Notes under the pieces: model-generated
The model's input: only the letters and a program-made list of their open reading frames with translations
Told to the model about the DNA's origin: nothing
Database searches by the model: none
Made by a program: the position numbers and the translations under genes
Shown: positions 8,501 to 18,121 of the stretch, one piece after another
How positions within the stretch are numbered: position 1 is the stretch's first letter
Layout of the letters: every line of letters starts with the position of its first letter
Assembly (NCBI RefSeq): GCF_947387495.1
Contig: NZ_CANDNU010000002.1
Location: forward strand, 1-64,000
From: Limosilactobacillus difficilis
Lineage (GTDB): Bacteria > Bacillota > Bacilli > Lactobacillales > Lactobacillaceae
Length of the DNA stretch: 64,000 bases
Direction: 5' to 3'

Positions 8501-11500
8501 CGTTAGTACCTTGGGCTTTCTCGGCTAGACTGTCCACCAGTTGCTGGAGTTGGTCAAGCCAGTCCTTTTGTTTCATCTTGGGTTGGATCACCAGGCGAAC
8601 CGTCAACTGGTCATCCTTACCCTGACTCAGGGTTGCCTTAAACTGGGTCTTGGCAACCGCTTGGATCGCGTCGCGCCCGTTAATTCGACTCGAAGCGTCC
8701 TTAGCAAAAAGGAGATAGATTTGGTCGCGCTGCCGGTTAATCCGTGTGATCAAGGCACTGTCAGCCGCATTTTTAATCTGTGAAATCTGCAGCAAGTTAG
8801 CAACTGCCGGTCCGTAATCACCAAAGCGATCCATCAGATCATCTTCAATATCCATCACCTCATCGTCACTTTGGGCCTTGCGAATTTGCTTATAGAGTTC
8901 GATCTTCTGCCGGGGATCGTTGACGTAGTCGTCCGGCAGGTAGGCTTCGACACCCAGCTCGATCTCGGCATTGGTGGTCTTTGCCACTTTTTGTCCCCAC
9001 TTCTTGGCAACGGCCTCCGCGAGCATGTCGGAATAGAGATCGTAGCCAACTGTGTCAATGAAACCATGCTGTTGCTTCCCCAACAAGTTCCCGGCACCAC
9101 GGATAGAAAGGTCCCGCATCGCGATCTTGAAACCACTGCCCAGTTCGGTAAAGTCCCGAATCGCTGCTAGTCGCTTCTCACCCTGTTCAGTCAGCACCTT
9201 GTTGCGTTGGTACATGAAGTAGGCGTAGGCCACCCGGTTAGACCGGCCGATTCGCCCCCGAATCTGGTAGAGCTGAGCTAGGCCCATCCGGTCCGCGTTT
9301 TCGACGAAGAGCGTATTAACGTTGGGAATATCAACTCCGGTTTCGATAATCGACGTGGTAACGAGAACGTCATAGCCGCCACGAATAAACTCGTAGAGCA
9401 CCCCTTCCAGCTCCTGTTCGTTCATCTGACCGTGAATGTAGCCAATCCGGGCTTCGGGCACTAACTTTTTGAGATCGCTCACCGTCTTCTCAATGTCCTG
9501 CACGCGGTTGTGAAGATAGTAAACCTGACCACCGCGTTGCATTTCCCGCATGATGCCGTCACGGATTGCCCCCGCATTTTCTTCCATCACGTAGGTTTGA
9601 ATCGGATAACGGCCGGTTGGCGGTGTTTCCAAAACAGACAAATCCCGTACCCCCAGCATCGACATATTAAGGGTCCGCGGAATCGGCGTCGCGGTAAGCG
9701 TTAGGACATCCACGTTCGCTTTGATCTGTTTCAGTCGCTCCTTATGTTTCACACCAAAACGTTGCTCCTCGTCAACAATCAGGAGCCCGAGGTCGTGAAA
9801 GTGAATATCCTTAGACAATAACCGGTGCGTCCCGACGACAATATCGATCGACCCGTCGGCCAAGCCCTTTTCGGTCTGTTGCATCTCTGAATTGGTCTTA
9901 AAGCGTGACATCAAAGCAATCTTGACCGGGAAGTCCGCAAAACGGGCACTCATGGTATCAAAGTGCTGCTGGGCCAAAATTGTCGTCGGCACCAAAAAGG
10001 CGACCTGCTTGCCTCCGGTAACCGCCTTAAAGGCTGCCCGCAATGCCACTTCCGTTTTGCCAAAGCCAACATCACCGACTAGCAAACGATCCATCGGCTG
10101 CGGCTTTTCCATGTCGGATTTAACTTCTTTAATGCTCCGCAACTGATCCCGTGTTTCTGAATACGGAAATTCGTTGTCAAACTTGTTCTGCAAGTAATCA
10201 TCCTTGGGAAAGGCAAAACCTTTTGCTGTCTGCCGCTTGGCATATAAGTCCACTAACTCGCCGGCGATGTTCTCCAGTTTGGCGGACACCCGCCGCTTGG
10301 TTTTCGCCCATTCGTTGCCGCCCAGTTTGTTCAGCTGCGGGCGCCGGCCCTCGCTAGCAACGTACTTTTGCACCAGGTGTAACTGGGTCACCGGCACGTA
10401 AACCTGGGCGTTATTGCGGTAGTTAATAACGATGTAATCCTGGTGGACTCTGTCTACCTCCATCGTCTTGATCCCCGAAAAGAGGCCGATGCCATGGTTA
10501 ACGTGCACGACATAGTCACCTGGCTTGAGGTCGGTATAGGACTTGATTCGTTCAGCATTAGCCAATTTTTGTTGGCGGGGATGCCGTTTTTGAACTTGCT
10601 TGAACATCTCGCCTTCTGTGATGACCACCAATTTGGCCGCCGGCATTTCAAAACCGTTGGCGAGATTAGCTGCTACGAGTTGGGTGACCCCATCCCGCAA
10701 ATGATCGAGCGAAGTCTCAACTACCGGAATCTTAAAGTCAGTCAGGGTCTGGGCAATTTTGTTACGCCGTTCCTGACTGTTGGCCATCAGAACCACGGTC
10801 TGGCCCTGCTCGCGCCACTGTTTCAATTCTGTCTGCAGTAGTTTCATCTGGCCGAAGAAACGCTGCATAGTCCGGCTTGTCAGATCGACCAACTGGTCAA
10901 AACGCTGCTGACTCATTCCCTTTCTAAAGAGGGCCATGAACATTTGCGCCTGGGGGGCCTGGGACAATAGCGCGTTGACGTCGTTGCCAAGGCTCTTGCT
11001 TGAACTCAGCTGGTGATCCTCGACTTTAGCCGTCAGCCAGTCATGCTCATCACTATCGATGCGCTTCAGGGCTTCTCCGATCCGCTGCCAATTATTGATA
11101 TAGAGCTGTCCTTGCGGGTTAAGGTAGTCAATCAGGGAATGATGGTGGGGATACAACAGATTTCCATAAGCCAATAACTCATTCGGCAGCTCATGCTTAT
11201 CCACAGCGGCTATGAGATCAGCAAAATGTGACTTGAGATTGGCTGCCTGTTCTTCGTCCTTGGCAGCCAACTGGGGCAGGGTCTGTTCTTCCTCTTTTTT
11301 CAGCGCAGCAACGAGCGGCTGGACTTCCTTTTCCCCGAGCAGAAGATCAGTAGCCGGCAGGATCGTTACTTCGTCAACGTTATTGATGCTACGTTGACTG
11401 CTGACATCGAAATATTTCAGAGAGTCGACCTCCGTATCAAAAAGGTCGATCCGTACGGGATTATCGGTGTTCAGCGCGTAAATGTCGATAATTGAGCCCC

Positions 11501-12023
11501 GGATCGCAAAGTCCCCAGGACGCAAAACCATTTTCTGGCGCAGGTAACCCATCAGGGCCAGTTGCTTGCGCAATTGTTCTGGGTCAACTTCCCCACCTCG
11601 TTTAATGGTCATTGCGGCCCGGCCAAAAATCTCTGGAGCGACGAGGTTCCGTCGTAAGCCCGCTGCCGTGGCAACCACAATTGCCGGCCGGTCATGCAGC
11701 AAGGCATTTAAGGCCTGCACCCGCTGCAAACGGTAATTTGGCGAACTAGTGGCAATTTCCGTTGCCAGGTTTTCTTCCACCGGAAAGGGGTAGACAGCGT
11801 CTTCGGACAAGAGATTGGCCAAATCATGACTTAGCTCCTCCATGTGAAACATGCTATCGACAATCAATAACTGGCTGTGGTACAAATGCTGGTGCAGCGC
11901 CGTCAGCAGCAAGGTCTGGGCAGTGCCTTCACTGCCAGTGACCAAAAGGTGCTGCCCTTTTTTCAAGCCGCTTAGAATCTGTTGAAATTGTTCACTTCGT
12001 TCCAGAAAAGAAGTTAACTGCAC
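8475..12023 (-). CDS. mfd: Transcription-repair coupling factor
   Basis: An 1182-residue DNA translocase that removes RNA polymerase stalled at DNA damage and recruits UvrABC. It shows the UvrB-like N-terminal region, the RNA polymerase interaction (CarD-like) segment beginning LKPGDYVVHVNHGIGLFSG, a RecG-like motor with Walker A GDVGFGKT and Walker B VDEEQRFG, and a C-terminal TRCF domain. Length is typical. It lies between pth and the flippase as in other Bacilli. Confidence 0.98.
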   Translation of the reverse strand: MQLTSFLERSEQFQQILSGLKKGQHLLVTGSEGTAQTLLLTALHQHLYHSQLLIVDSMFHMEELSHDLANLLSEDAVYPFPVEENLATEIATSSPNYRLQRVQALNALLHDRPAIVVATAAGLRRNLVAPEIFGRAAMTIKRGGEVDPEQLRKQLALMGYLRQKMVLRPGDFAIRGSIIDIYALNTDNPVRIDLFDTEVDSLKYFDVSSQRSINNVDEVTILPATDLLLGEKEVQPLVAALKKEEEQTLPQLAAKDEEQAANLKSHFADLIAAVDKHELPNELLAYGNLLYPHHHSLIDYLNPQGQLYINNWQRIGEALKRIDSDEHDWLTAKVEDHQLSSSKSLGNDVNALLSQAPQAQMFMALFRKGMSQQRFDQLVDLTSRTMQRFFGQMKLLQTELKQWREQGQTVVLMANSQERRNKIAQTLTDFKIPVVETSLDHLRDGVTQLVAANLANGFEMPAAKLVVITEGEMFKQVQKRHPRQQKLANAERIKSYTDLKPGDYVVHVNHGIGLFSGIKTMEVDRVHQDYIVINYRNNAQVYVPVTQLHLVQKYVASEGRRPQLNKLGGNEWAKTKRRVSAKLENIAGELVDLYAKRQTAKGFAFPKDDYLQNKFDNEFPYSETRDQLRSIKEVKSDMEKPQPMDRLLVGDVGFGKTEVALRAAFKAVTGGKQVAFLVPTTILAQQHFDTMSARFADFPVKIALMSRFKTNSEMQQTEKGLADGSIDIVVGTHRLLSKDIHFHDLGLLIVDEEQRFGVKHKERLKQIKANVDVLTLTATPIPRTLNMSMLGVRDLSVLETPPTGRYPIQTYVMEENAGAIRDGIMREMQRGGQVYYLHNRVQDIEKTVSDLKKLVPEARIGYIHGQMNEQELEGVLYEFIRGGYDVLVTTSIIETGVDIPNVNTLFVENADRMGLAQLYQIRGRIGRSNRVAYAYFMYQRNKVLTEQGEKRLAAIRDFTELGSGFKIAMRDLSIRGAGNLLGKQQHGFIDTVGYDLYSDMLAEAVAKKWGQKVAKTTNAEIELGVEAYLPDDYVNDPRQKIELYKQIRKAQSDDEVMDIEDDLMDRFGDYGPAVANLLQISQIKNAADSALITRINRQRDQIYLLFAKDASSRINGRDAIQAVAKTQFKATLSQGKDDQLTVRLVIQPKMKQKDWLDQLQQLVDSLAEKAQGTNDEKTTSPA

Positions 12024-12036
12024 CTCAATGCCCCCT

Positions 12037-12597
12037 TTAGTTATACTTATTCATCAGTTCCGCAAAGTTATCGCCGGCAATCCAATCCTCCAGCGCGTGT
12101 TCCGCAGTTTCAATGGCTACTTCCTGCTTTGGCTGTTCTTCTGGGGTGAAACGCCCCAGGACATGGCTAACAACCGTCCCCTGCTTAGGATGGTCGATGC
12201 CGAGCTTAATGCGGTTGAAGTCCTTTGTCCCCAAATAGTGGATGATACTCTTGAGTCCGTTATGACCGCCAGAAGCACCGTGCGTTTTCAGGCGGACCTT
12301 GCCCACTGGCATATCCAGGTCATCATTAACGATCACTAGGTCGTCGAGATCAACATGATAGTAATCGACCAGTGGCTTGACAGCCCGGCCCGAATCGTTC
12401 ATAAAGGTCGTCGGTTTGACCAACATCACCTTCTGCCCGTCAACTAGGCCACTCACGGTCACGGCTTCTACCTTGGCATGGGTAAAGGCGCCCAGATGGT
12501 AATCACGGGCCAATTGTTCTACGACCATAAACCCCGTATTATGACGGGTACCGTCATAGCGCGTTCCCACATTACCGAGACCAACAATCATCTTCAT
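12037..12597 (-). CDS. pth: Peptidyl-tRNA hydrolase
   Basis: A 186-residue enzyme that cleaves the ester bond of peptidyl-tRNAs released from ribosomes. The motif GLGNVGTRYDGTRHNTGF contains the conserved Asn9 and the catalytic His19; DDLDMPVGK supplies the conserved Asp, and GASGGHNGLKSI follows. It is first in the long minus-strand cluster, preceded by a promoter at about 12.67-12.70 kb. Confidence 0.97.
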   Translation of the reverse strand: MKMIVGLGNVGTRYDGTRHNTGFMVVEQLARDYHLGAFTHAKVEAVTVSGLVDGQKVMLVKPTTFMNDSGRAVKPLVDYYHVDLDDLVIVNDDLDMPVGKVRLKTHGASGGHNGLKSIIHYLGTKDFNRIKLGIDHPKQGTVVSHVLGRFTPEEQPKQEVAIETAEHALEDWIAGDNFAELMNKYN

Positions 12598-12670
12598 TCT
12601 TCATTTCCCCCTTCTTCAGAAGACGCAAAAAGGCTGCACAGGTCTTCACCCCGTCCAGCAAACCGCATTA

Positions 12671-12699
12671 ATTATACCTTAGATGCCCGCCAAACCCAA
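12671..12699 (-). promoter_or_regulatory. Promoter of the pth-mfd cluster
   Basis: Minus strand TTGGGT, 17 bases, TATAAT, about 75 bases upstream of the pth start. The -10 is perfect and the -35 moderate. Confidence 0.6.
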
Positions 12700-12709
12700 C
12701 TTATTGGCC

Positions 12710-12738
12710 TTGACAAGCAGCTTAATAAATTTTCTAAT
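12710..12738 (+). promoter_or_regulatory. Candidate promoter of the CBS-domain gene
   Basis: TTGACA, 17 bases, TCTAAT, about 80 bases upstream of the start at 12820. The -35 is perfect and the -10 weak. It overlaps the divergent pth promoter region. Confidence 0.45.
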
Positions 12739-12819
12739 CTAATTCTAACAATCTCCATTAAAAGTATGCTATCATTGTTGAGGTCAAAATTAGTAATGAT
12801 AGTTATTGGGGATTAAAGA

Positions 12820-13473
12820 ATGATTTTTAAAACTTTAATTAAGACAAAAGATGAACTGACAACTCTGCCGGAAAGCACCAGCCTGACGGAGGCGCTGGAC
12901 GTCCTCGAACGAACCGGTTACCGTTGCATCCCGGTTCTCGACCCATCAGGTCAGATCTTCCGCGGCAACATCTACAAACTCCATATCTACCGTCATAAAT
13001 CGCGCAACGGTAATATGAATCTGCCTGTCACCACGCTGCTGAAAAATGCCACCAAGTTTATTTCGATCAACGACGCCTTCTTCAAGGTCTTTTTTGCCAT
13101 TAAGGACCTGCCCTACATTACCGTGTTGGATAACGACAACCACTTCTACGGTATCCTGACACACAACCGCTTGCTCAAGATGCTGGCGGAGGGCTGGAAC
13201 GTCAAAAACGGCAGCTACGTTTTGAGCGTCACCGCGGAACACGATGAACGGGGCAATCTCGTCGCGGCCGCCAAAGAGATCACCCACTACTCATCAATTG
13301 CCAACGTTATTTCCCTCGATATTCCAGAACCGGGGCGCTCGTCCAAGGTAATGATGTTTACCCTGCCCGCCGGGGTCAACCAGGACCTCATTGCCCGCAT
13401 CAAGAAGCGGCTAGCTAAAAAGAGTTTTAAGGTTCAAGAAGTCGAAGATCTGCACCCAACGAGTTTCAATTAA
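12820..13473 (+). CDS. cbpA: CBS/ACT-domain protein, c-di-AMP receptor CbpA-like
   Basis: A 217-residue protein with a tandem CBS pair (about residues 15-130: TEALDVLERTGYRCIPVLD and KDLPYITVLDNDNHFYGILT) and a C-terminal ACT-like segment (SVTAEHDERGNLV...ISLDIPE). This architecture matches CbpA of Listeria and streptococci, a cyclic di-AMP-binding protein of unclear output; the ligand here is inferred. It is a single-gene plus-strand unit between two minus-strand clusters, closed by a strong bidirectional terminator. Confidence 0.75.
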   Translation: MIFKTLIKTKDELTTLPESTSLTEALDVLERTGYRCIPVLDPSGQIFRGNIYKLHIYRHKSRNGNMNLPVTTLLKNATKFISINDAFFKVFFAIKDLPYITVLDNDNHFYGILTHNRLLKMLAEGWNVKNGSYVLSVTAEHDERGNLVAAAKEITHYSSIANVISLDIPEPGRSSKVMMFTLPAGVNQDLIARIKKRLAKKSFKVQEVEDLHPTSFN

Positions 13474-13475
13474 CG

Positions 13476-13520
13476 AAAAAGAGGTCGGCGAAAACTGGAT
13501 TTTCGCCGACCTCTTTTCGT
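13476..13520. terminator. Bidirectional terminator between cbpA and alr
   Basis: A long stem (AAAAAGAGGTCGGCGAAAA / TTTTCGCCGACCTCTTTT) with a 5-base loop. A/T runs on both sides let it serve the plus-strand cbpA and the minus-strand alr. Confidence 0.85.
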
Positions 13521-13559
13521 TTACCAAAGTCATATCTTCATGGAACACTGGATTACTCT

Positions 13560-14702
13560 TTAATACCGAAATCCCTGGCCCTTCGTAATGTACTGGCGGT
13601 GCAAGCGCCGACTCATCCGTGTCATGACCTCATAGTTAATCGTCCCGGAGTAGTCCGCGATATCATTCGTGGTGATGGTCTGATCACCTGACCAGCCAAG
13701 AAAGACAGCCAGTGTACCCTCTGGCAACTTTTCCGGCAAACGAACCATCATCTCATCCATGCAGATGCGGCCCACAATCTCGCAGCGTTGGCCGTTAATC
13801 AAAACGTAAAAACCCTGCATGGCCCGCGAATAACCATCCGCGTATCCGATCGGCAGGGTGCCAATCCACTCATCCTGCTTAGCGGTGTAGGTCTTGCCAT
13901 AACCGATCGACTGGCCGGCACGCAACTGCTTAACAAAGGTCAACCGCGCCGCCAAACTCATCACCGGCCGCAAAGCTAGTGTCGGTTGTAGTTCCCGTCC
14001 TGACGGGTTGCCACCGTACATTGACATCCCCATGCGAACGGTATTGCCGACAATCTCGTCGTGGTGCCACATTCCAACAGCCGAATTAGCAACGTGGCAA
14101 TATTTCGGTTTGTCAGGCACCACCGCCATGAATTCTTGCCAGCGGGCAAATTGCTGATGGAAATAATCCTGATCAGCGCTGTCCGCCGTTGCAAAGTGGG
14201 TAAAGATGCCTTCAAAATCAAATTCGGGCGCCTCCACTAGTTTGACAGCTTCAGCGAATTCCTGGACGTCCGTAAAACCGATCCGTCCCATCCCCGTATC
14301 CAGCGCCAGATGGACCCGCAACGGCTGCTTAATGTGATATTTCTGTGCTAGCTCCTGGTATTCCTTCAACCACTGAACAGAGCCGACTGCCAGCGACACC
14401 CCATTTTCGGCGGCTCGCCGCGCAAATTTTACCGGAGTAATCCCCAGGACCAGGGCCAGGTCGTTAATCCCCTGGTTCCGTAAATCAAGAGCTTCATCTA
14501 AAATTGCGACGCAAAAACCGTCCACACCTGCGCGCAGAGCTGCATGGGCTACTTGATCCAGGCCGCAGCCATATGCATTGGCTTTTACGACCGCCAAAAT
14601 ATGACTATTTGCCGGCAACTGCGCTTTTTGAGCCCGAATGTTATGTTGTAGGGCCCCTAAATCGATCCGCAGGTGCGCATCACGTAAACTACCAACTGTC
14701 AT
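13560..14702 (-). CDS. alr: Alanine racemase
   Basis: A 380-residue PLP enzyme producing D-alanine for peptidoglycan and teichoic acids. The PLP lysine lies in AVVKANAYGCG (K40). The second catalytic segment RMGMSMYGGNPSG supplies the PLP-contact region, and the C-terminal domain has IGYGKTY and GRICMDEMMV. Its ATG overlaps the acpS stop codon, a conserved acpS-alr pair. Confidence 0.97.
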   Translation of the reverse strand: MTVGSLRDAHLRIDLGALQHNIRAQKAQLPANSHILAVVKANAYGCGLDQVAHAALRAGVDGFCVAILDEALDLRNQGINDLALVLGITPVKFARRAAENGVSLAVGSVQWLKEYQELAQKYHIKQPLRVHLALDTGMGRIGFTDVQEFAEAVKLVEAPEFDFEGIFTHFATADSADQDYFHQQFARWQEFMAVVPDKPKYCHVANSAVGMWHHDEIVGNTVRMGMSMYGGNPSGRELQPTLALRPVMSLAARLTFVKQLRAGQSIGYGKTYTAKQDEWIGTLPIGYADGYSRAMQGFYVLINGQRCEIVGRICMDEMMVRLPEKLPEGTLAVFLGWSGDQTITTNDIADYSGTINYEVMTRMSRRLHRQYITKGQGFRY

Positions 14703-15061
14703 TTTGTCTTCTCCTCTAGTATAACTTCAGTCATCACAATTTGATCCGTATGGCTGACGGAAACATGAACGCGTCCTGAAAATGGCGACTTAGTCACGAG
14801 CGGACGTCCGTTATCTTGGTCAATGATCTCGACGTCCTGAAAACCGACGGCAGCGCTGATTCCAGTTCCCATCGCCTTGCCAAAGGATTCCTTGAGTGAC
14901 CAGCGACCACCGAGGTATTCAATTGCTCGGCGCTGGTGCAGCTCATGATACTGGCGCAACTCGCCCGGCGTTAAAACCCGCTCGGCAAATTGAGGGTGCT
15001 TAGCGACTGCTTCCCGAATCCGGGCCAGTTCCGTGACGTCAATTCCAATTCCAGCAATCAA
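14699..15061 (-). CDS. acpS: Holo-[acyl-carrier-protein] synthase
   Basis: A 120-residue phosphopantetheinyl transferase that activates acyl carrier protein with the 4'-phosphopantetheine arm of CoA. The Mg-binding Asp is in GIGIDVTEL and the Glu in RWSLKESFGKA; the C-terminus has VSVSHTD. I start it at TTG 15061 with AAGGGGATGG upstream; a longer reading frame continues upstream but runs through a terminator into the end of cshA, so it is not the real N-terminus. It is coupled to alr by a four-base overlap. Confidence 0.93.
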   Translation of the reverse strand: MIAGIGIDVTELARIREAVAKHPQFAERVLTPGELRQYHELHQRRAIEYLGGRWSLKESFGKAMGTGISAAVGFQDVEIIDQDNGRPLVTKSPFSGRVHVSVSHTDQIVMTEVILEEKTK

Positions 15062-15098
15062 GTTTCCATCCCCTTTTTCGAACCTTAAGCATAACCTC

Positions 15099-15133
15099 AA
15101 AAAAGCTGCCTGGCAAGGGCAGCTTTTTTTATT
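15099..15133 (-). terminator. Terminator after cshA
   Basis: Stem AAAGCTGCC / GGCAGCTTT with a 6-base loop and T-rich flank on the minus strand (A/T runs on both sides). It separates cshA from acpS-alr. Confidence 0.7.
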
Positions 15134-15134
15134 A

Positions 15135-16634
15135 TTAAGCATGGTGATTATGGTGAATGCTGAAAGCATGACGCTTGGTATGACGATGCTCATTCTTGTC
15201 GTTATGATGATGACGCTTATTATGAAAGTCACGCTTGCCACGACCCCGGTAATCCCGTGGTGAATGGTGACGATAGCCGCTGTTACGGTGGTGATTACCA
15301 TACCGCCGTCGCTTTGGCAATGGCTTCTCCGGCGTAATCTTAACCGGGACGGAACTCGCGTCGTCTTTGGTAATGGTGTTCAGCAGAGCGGCAACTAACT
15401 CAGTCGCGTCGTGTTTTTGTAAGAGCTTCTCGGCCGCTTCCTCATAGCGAGCGTTGTTATCGTCTTCCAACAACTCATTGATGTCATTGAAGGCGCTGGC
15501 CACTTGTCCCCGAAAGGCCTCTTCAGCTGTCGGCGGTTTCAGGGGCAGCATCCGCACGTGCGTCAGTTTTTCAATTTCGTGAAGATAGTCCATCTCATTC
15601 GGGGTTACGAAAGTCAAGGAAACCCCGTGGTGGCCGGCACGGCCCGTCCGCCCGATCCGGTGAACGTAGCTGTCAGGATCGGAAGGAATGTCATAGTTGT
15701 AGACGTGGGTCACCCCAGAGATGTCCAGGCCCCGCGCCGCAACGTCCGTAGCCACTAAAATATCCAGCTGGCCGTCTTTAAAGCGGCGCATAATCTTCGA
15801 ACGGCGCTCCTGACTAAGATCGCCGTGGATGCCGGCCGCGTTGTATCCCCGGGCAATCAACCCTTTCGACAACTCATCAACCCGCCGTTTGGTGCGTCCA
15901 AAAACGATCGTTAATTCAGGATCTTGGACGTCAATCAGCCGGGTCATCATGTCGAACTTTTCGCTCTCCTTGGACCGTACGTAGTACTGGTCGACTAACT
16001 CAGTCGTCAACTCCTTCGCCTTGATCCGAACCGTGTGGGGATCCTTCATAAATTGAACCCCGATCTTGCGAATCGAATCAGGCATCGTTGCGCTGAAGAG
16101 CAAGGTTTGTCGATCATCCGGCGTCTTATTGATAATCGCTTCGATATCGTCGAGGAACCCCATGTCGAGCATGTCATCTGCTTCGTCTAAGACCAGTGTC
16201 TTCAGCTGGTCAATCTTCAGTGTGTGGCGCCGCAGATGATCACGCAACCGTCCTGGCGTCCCCACAATAATCTGGGGATCCTTCTTCAAGCTCCGGATTT
16301 GCCGTTTGATATCCGCCCCGCCGTAGAGCACTTGCACTTTGACGTGCTTATCGCGGCCTAGCCGGTATAACTCTTCCTGAGTTTGGATGGCCAACTCCCG
16401 CGTTGGGGAAATTACCAGCGCCTGAACAGCTGGATTTTGCTTATCAACATGTTCAATAATGGGCAAACCAAAAGCAGCGGTTTTCCCAGTTCCCGTCTGC
16501 GCTTGACCAATGACGTCTTCCCCGACTAAAACCATGGGAATCGTCTGTTCTTGAATCGGGGTGGCTTCTTCGTAACCACTGCGTTGAACCGCTTTTAACA
16601 GGCTTTTGGATAAGCCTAATTCACTAAACTTCAA
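15135..16634 (-). CDS. cshA: DEAD-box RNA helicase CshA-like
   Basis: A 499-residue ATP-dependent RNA helicase. Motif I AQTGTGKT at 45-52, motif II LDEADDMLDMGF, motif III SAT and motif VI HRIGRTGRAG are intact. By family it acts in ribosome assembly and RNA turnover. The C-terminal 70 residues are basic and very rich in histidine and arginine. A small GGCGG/CCGCC hairpin (about 16644-16662) lies just upstream of AAGGAGG and could affect translation. It follows murF. Confidence 0.96.
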   Translation of the reverse strand: MKFSELGLSKSLLKAVQRSGYEEATPIQEQTIPMVLVGEDVIGQAQTGTGKTAAFGLPIIEHVDKQNPAVQALVISPTRELAIQTQEELYRLGRDKHVKVQVLYGGADIKRQIRSLKKDPQIIVGTPGRLRDHLRRHTLKIDQLKTLVLDEADDMLDMGFLDDIEAIINKTPDDRQTLLFSATMPDSIRKIGVQFMKDPHTVRIKAKELTTELVDQYYVRSKESEKFDMMTRLIDVQDPELTIVFGRTKRRVDELSKGLIARGYNAAGIHGDLSQERRSKIMRRFKDGQLDILVATDVAARGLDISGVTHVYNYDIPSDPDSYVHRIGRTGRAGHHGVSLTFVTPNEMDYLHEIEKLTHVRMLPLKPPTAEEAFRGQVASAFNDINELLEDDNNARYEEAAEKLLQKHDATELVAALLNTITKDDASSVPVKITPEKPLPKRRRYGNHHRNSGYRHHSPRDYRGRGKRDFHNKRHHHNDKNEHRHTKRHAFSIHHNHHA

Positions 16635-16670
16635 AAAATCCTCCTTGGCGGCAGAAGACCGCCAGTATCT

Positions 16671-18065
16671 TTATTCTTCATTTTTGTCTTGTTGGGCCAG
16701 CTGGGCCAGGACTTTTTCCAAATGAATGCCATGACTGGCCTTGAGCAGGACGACATCATCTTGATTCAAGTCGGCCCCCAAATCAGTACTGAGCTGCGGC
16801 AATTGATCGGCCTGGTAGTAGTGCAGATCTTCATCAGGATAGCCATTCTTCAGCAGCTGATCACGCAGGGCCGCCATCTCGCTGCCTACTAGGTAAAGCT
16901 CGGCAAAGTTATCATGAGCCAAATAGTCGGCCAGACCCGCATGGAGCCGTGGTGAAGCCTTGCCCAGTTCAAGCATGTCACCCAGGACGGCAATCCGCCG
17001 CCCCTTGACAGGCCAAGATTGCATCGTCTGCAGAACGTCGCGCACCGCTGTTGGGTTGGAGTTGTAGACGTCGCTTAAAATGCGTTCGCCAGCCCGTCCC
17101 TGGACCCACTCAGCCCGATTTTCCGTCAACTGTGGATGTGCCAGGCCCGCCGCTAAGTGCTGGGGAGTGATGTGAAGGCGGCGACCCACTAGCATCGCCG
17201 CTAAGGCGTTGTCAACGTTGTATTCGCCGATAAGGGGTACCGTGAACTTCATGTCCGGCCACTGATTGACCGTGAATTCAAGATGGTCGTCACTCGTTTC
17301 AACATTAGTGGCGTAAAGGTCGTTAGCCAGTTGACGGCCAAAAGTTAGCCGATCCTGATCAATCTGCTCAACCCGCTGACGTAACAACGGTTCATCCCCG
17401 TTGTAAATAAGGGTTCCGTCTTCCTTTAGGCCGTGCGTGATTTCCATCTTCGCGTCAGCAATTTTGTCACGGGTGCCGAAGAACTCGATGTGGGCTTCAC
17501 CGATCATCGTGATGACTGCCACGTCCGGGTTGACCAGTTTGCTCAACTTATCTAATTGGCCAAAGCGATCCATCCCCATCTCTACAACGACCGCCTCAGT
17601 GTTGGCATTCATGTTGAGAAGGGTGACCGGTACTCCGATTTCATTATTAAAATTAGCGTGCGTTTTGGTAACGTTGTACTGCGTGCTCAAGACGGAAGCC
17701 GTTAAATCCTTAGTGGTCGTCTTGCCATTGCTACCAGTAATGGCAACAACTAAAGGGTTAATCTTATGCAAATAGTATCGGCTCAGCTGCTGAAGAGCCG
17801 CCAAGGGATCATCAACAACTAAGACGGCTTTGTCAGACGGGACTGGATGGTGATCACTAGCCCACAAGGTTGCCACCGCTCCGTTGGCAAAAGCGCTATC
17901 AACATACTGGTGGCCGTCATGTGCCGCTTGTAGCGGAACAAAGAGGGCCCCGGCTCCCAGTTGGCGTGAGTCAAAAGCCACACTGGTGACCGTTTGATCA
18001 GCCCACGGGGTCACATCATTTTGCACGGAAATTGCCTTCGCAATTTCCCCAATCTTCATTTTCAT
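16671..18065 (-). CDS. murF: UDP-MurNAc-tripeptide:D-Ala-D-Ala ligase
   Basis: A 464-residue ATP-dependent ligase that adds D-Ala-D-Ala to the UDP-MurNAc-tripeptide, the last cytoplasmic peptide step of peptidoglycan precursor synthesis. Mur ligase P-loop GSNGKTTTKD begins at 111, with HANFNNEIGVP and a C-terminal VYNSNPTAVRDVL domain. Neighbours alr and acpS are only two and three genes away, so D-alanine supply and use are grouped. It has its own extended -10 promoter. Confidence 0.97.
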   Translation of the reverse strand: MKMKIGEIAKAISVQNDVTPWADQTVTSVAFDSRQLGAGALFVPLQAAHDGHQYVDSAFANGAVATLWASDHHPVPSDKAVLVVDDPLAALQQLSRYYLHKINPLVVAITGSNGKTTTKDLTASVLSTQYNVTKTHANFNNEIGVPVTLLNMNANTEAVVVEMGMDRFGQLDKLSKLVNPDVAVITMIGEAHIEFFGTRDKIADAKMEITHGLKEDGTLIYNGDEPLLRQRVEQIDQDRLTFGRQLANDLYATNVETSDDHLEFTVNQWPDMKFTVPLIGEYNVDNALAAMLVGRRLHITPQHLAAGLAHPQLTENRAEWVQGRAGERILSDVYNSNPTAVRDVLQTMQSWPVKGRRIAVLGDMLELGKASPRLHAGLADYLAHDNFAELYLVGSEMAALRDQLLKNGYPDEDLHYYQADQLPQLSTDLGADLNQDDVVLLKASHGIHLEKVLAQLAQQDKNEE

Positions 18066-18106
18066 GCTTTCCTCTTCTTAACCTTTTTTTAAGTTTTAAC
18101 TTCCCT

Positions 18107-18115
18107 ATTATATCA
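18107..18115 (-). promoter_or_regulatory. Extended -10 promoter of murF
   Basis: Minus strand TGATATAAT (TG-N-TATAAT), about 40 bases upstream of the murF start, just after the htpX stop. Confidence 0.6.
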
Positions 18116-18121
18116 CCACTA

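Noticed and set aside
15062-15301. N-terminal extension of acpS giving a 200-residue protein
   Set aside because: The extension runs through a terminator and into the His-rich end of cshA. The TTG start with AAGGGGATGG gives the standard 120-residue AcpS.
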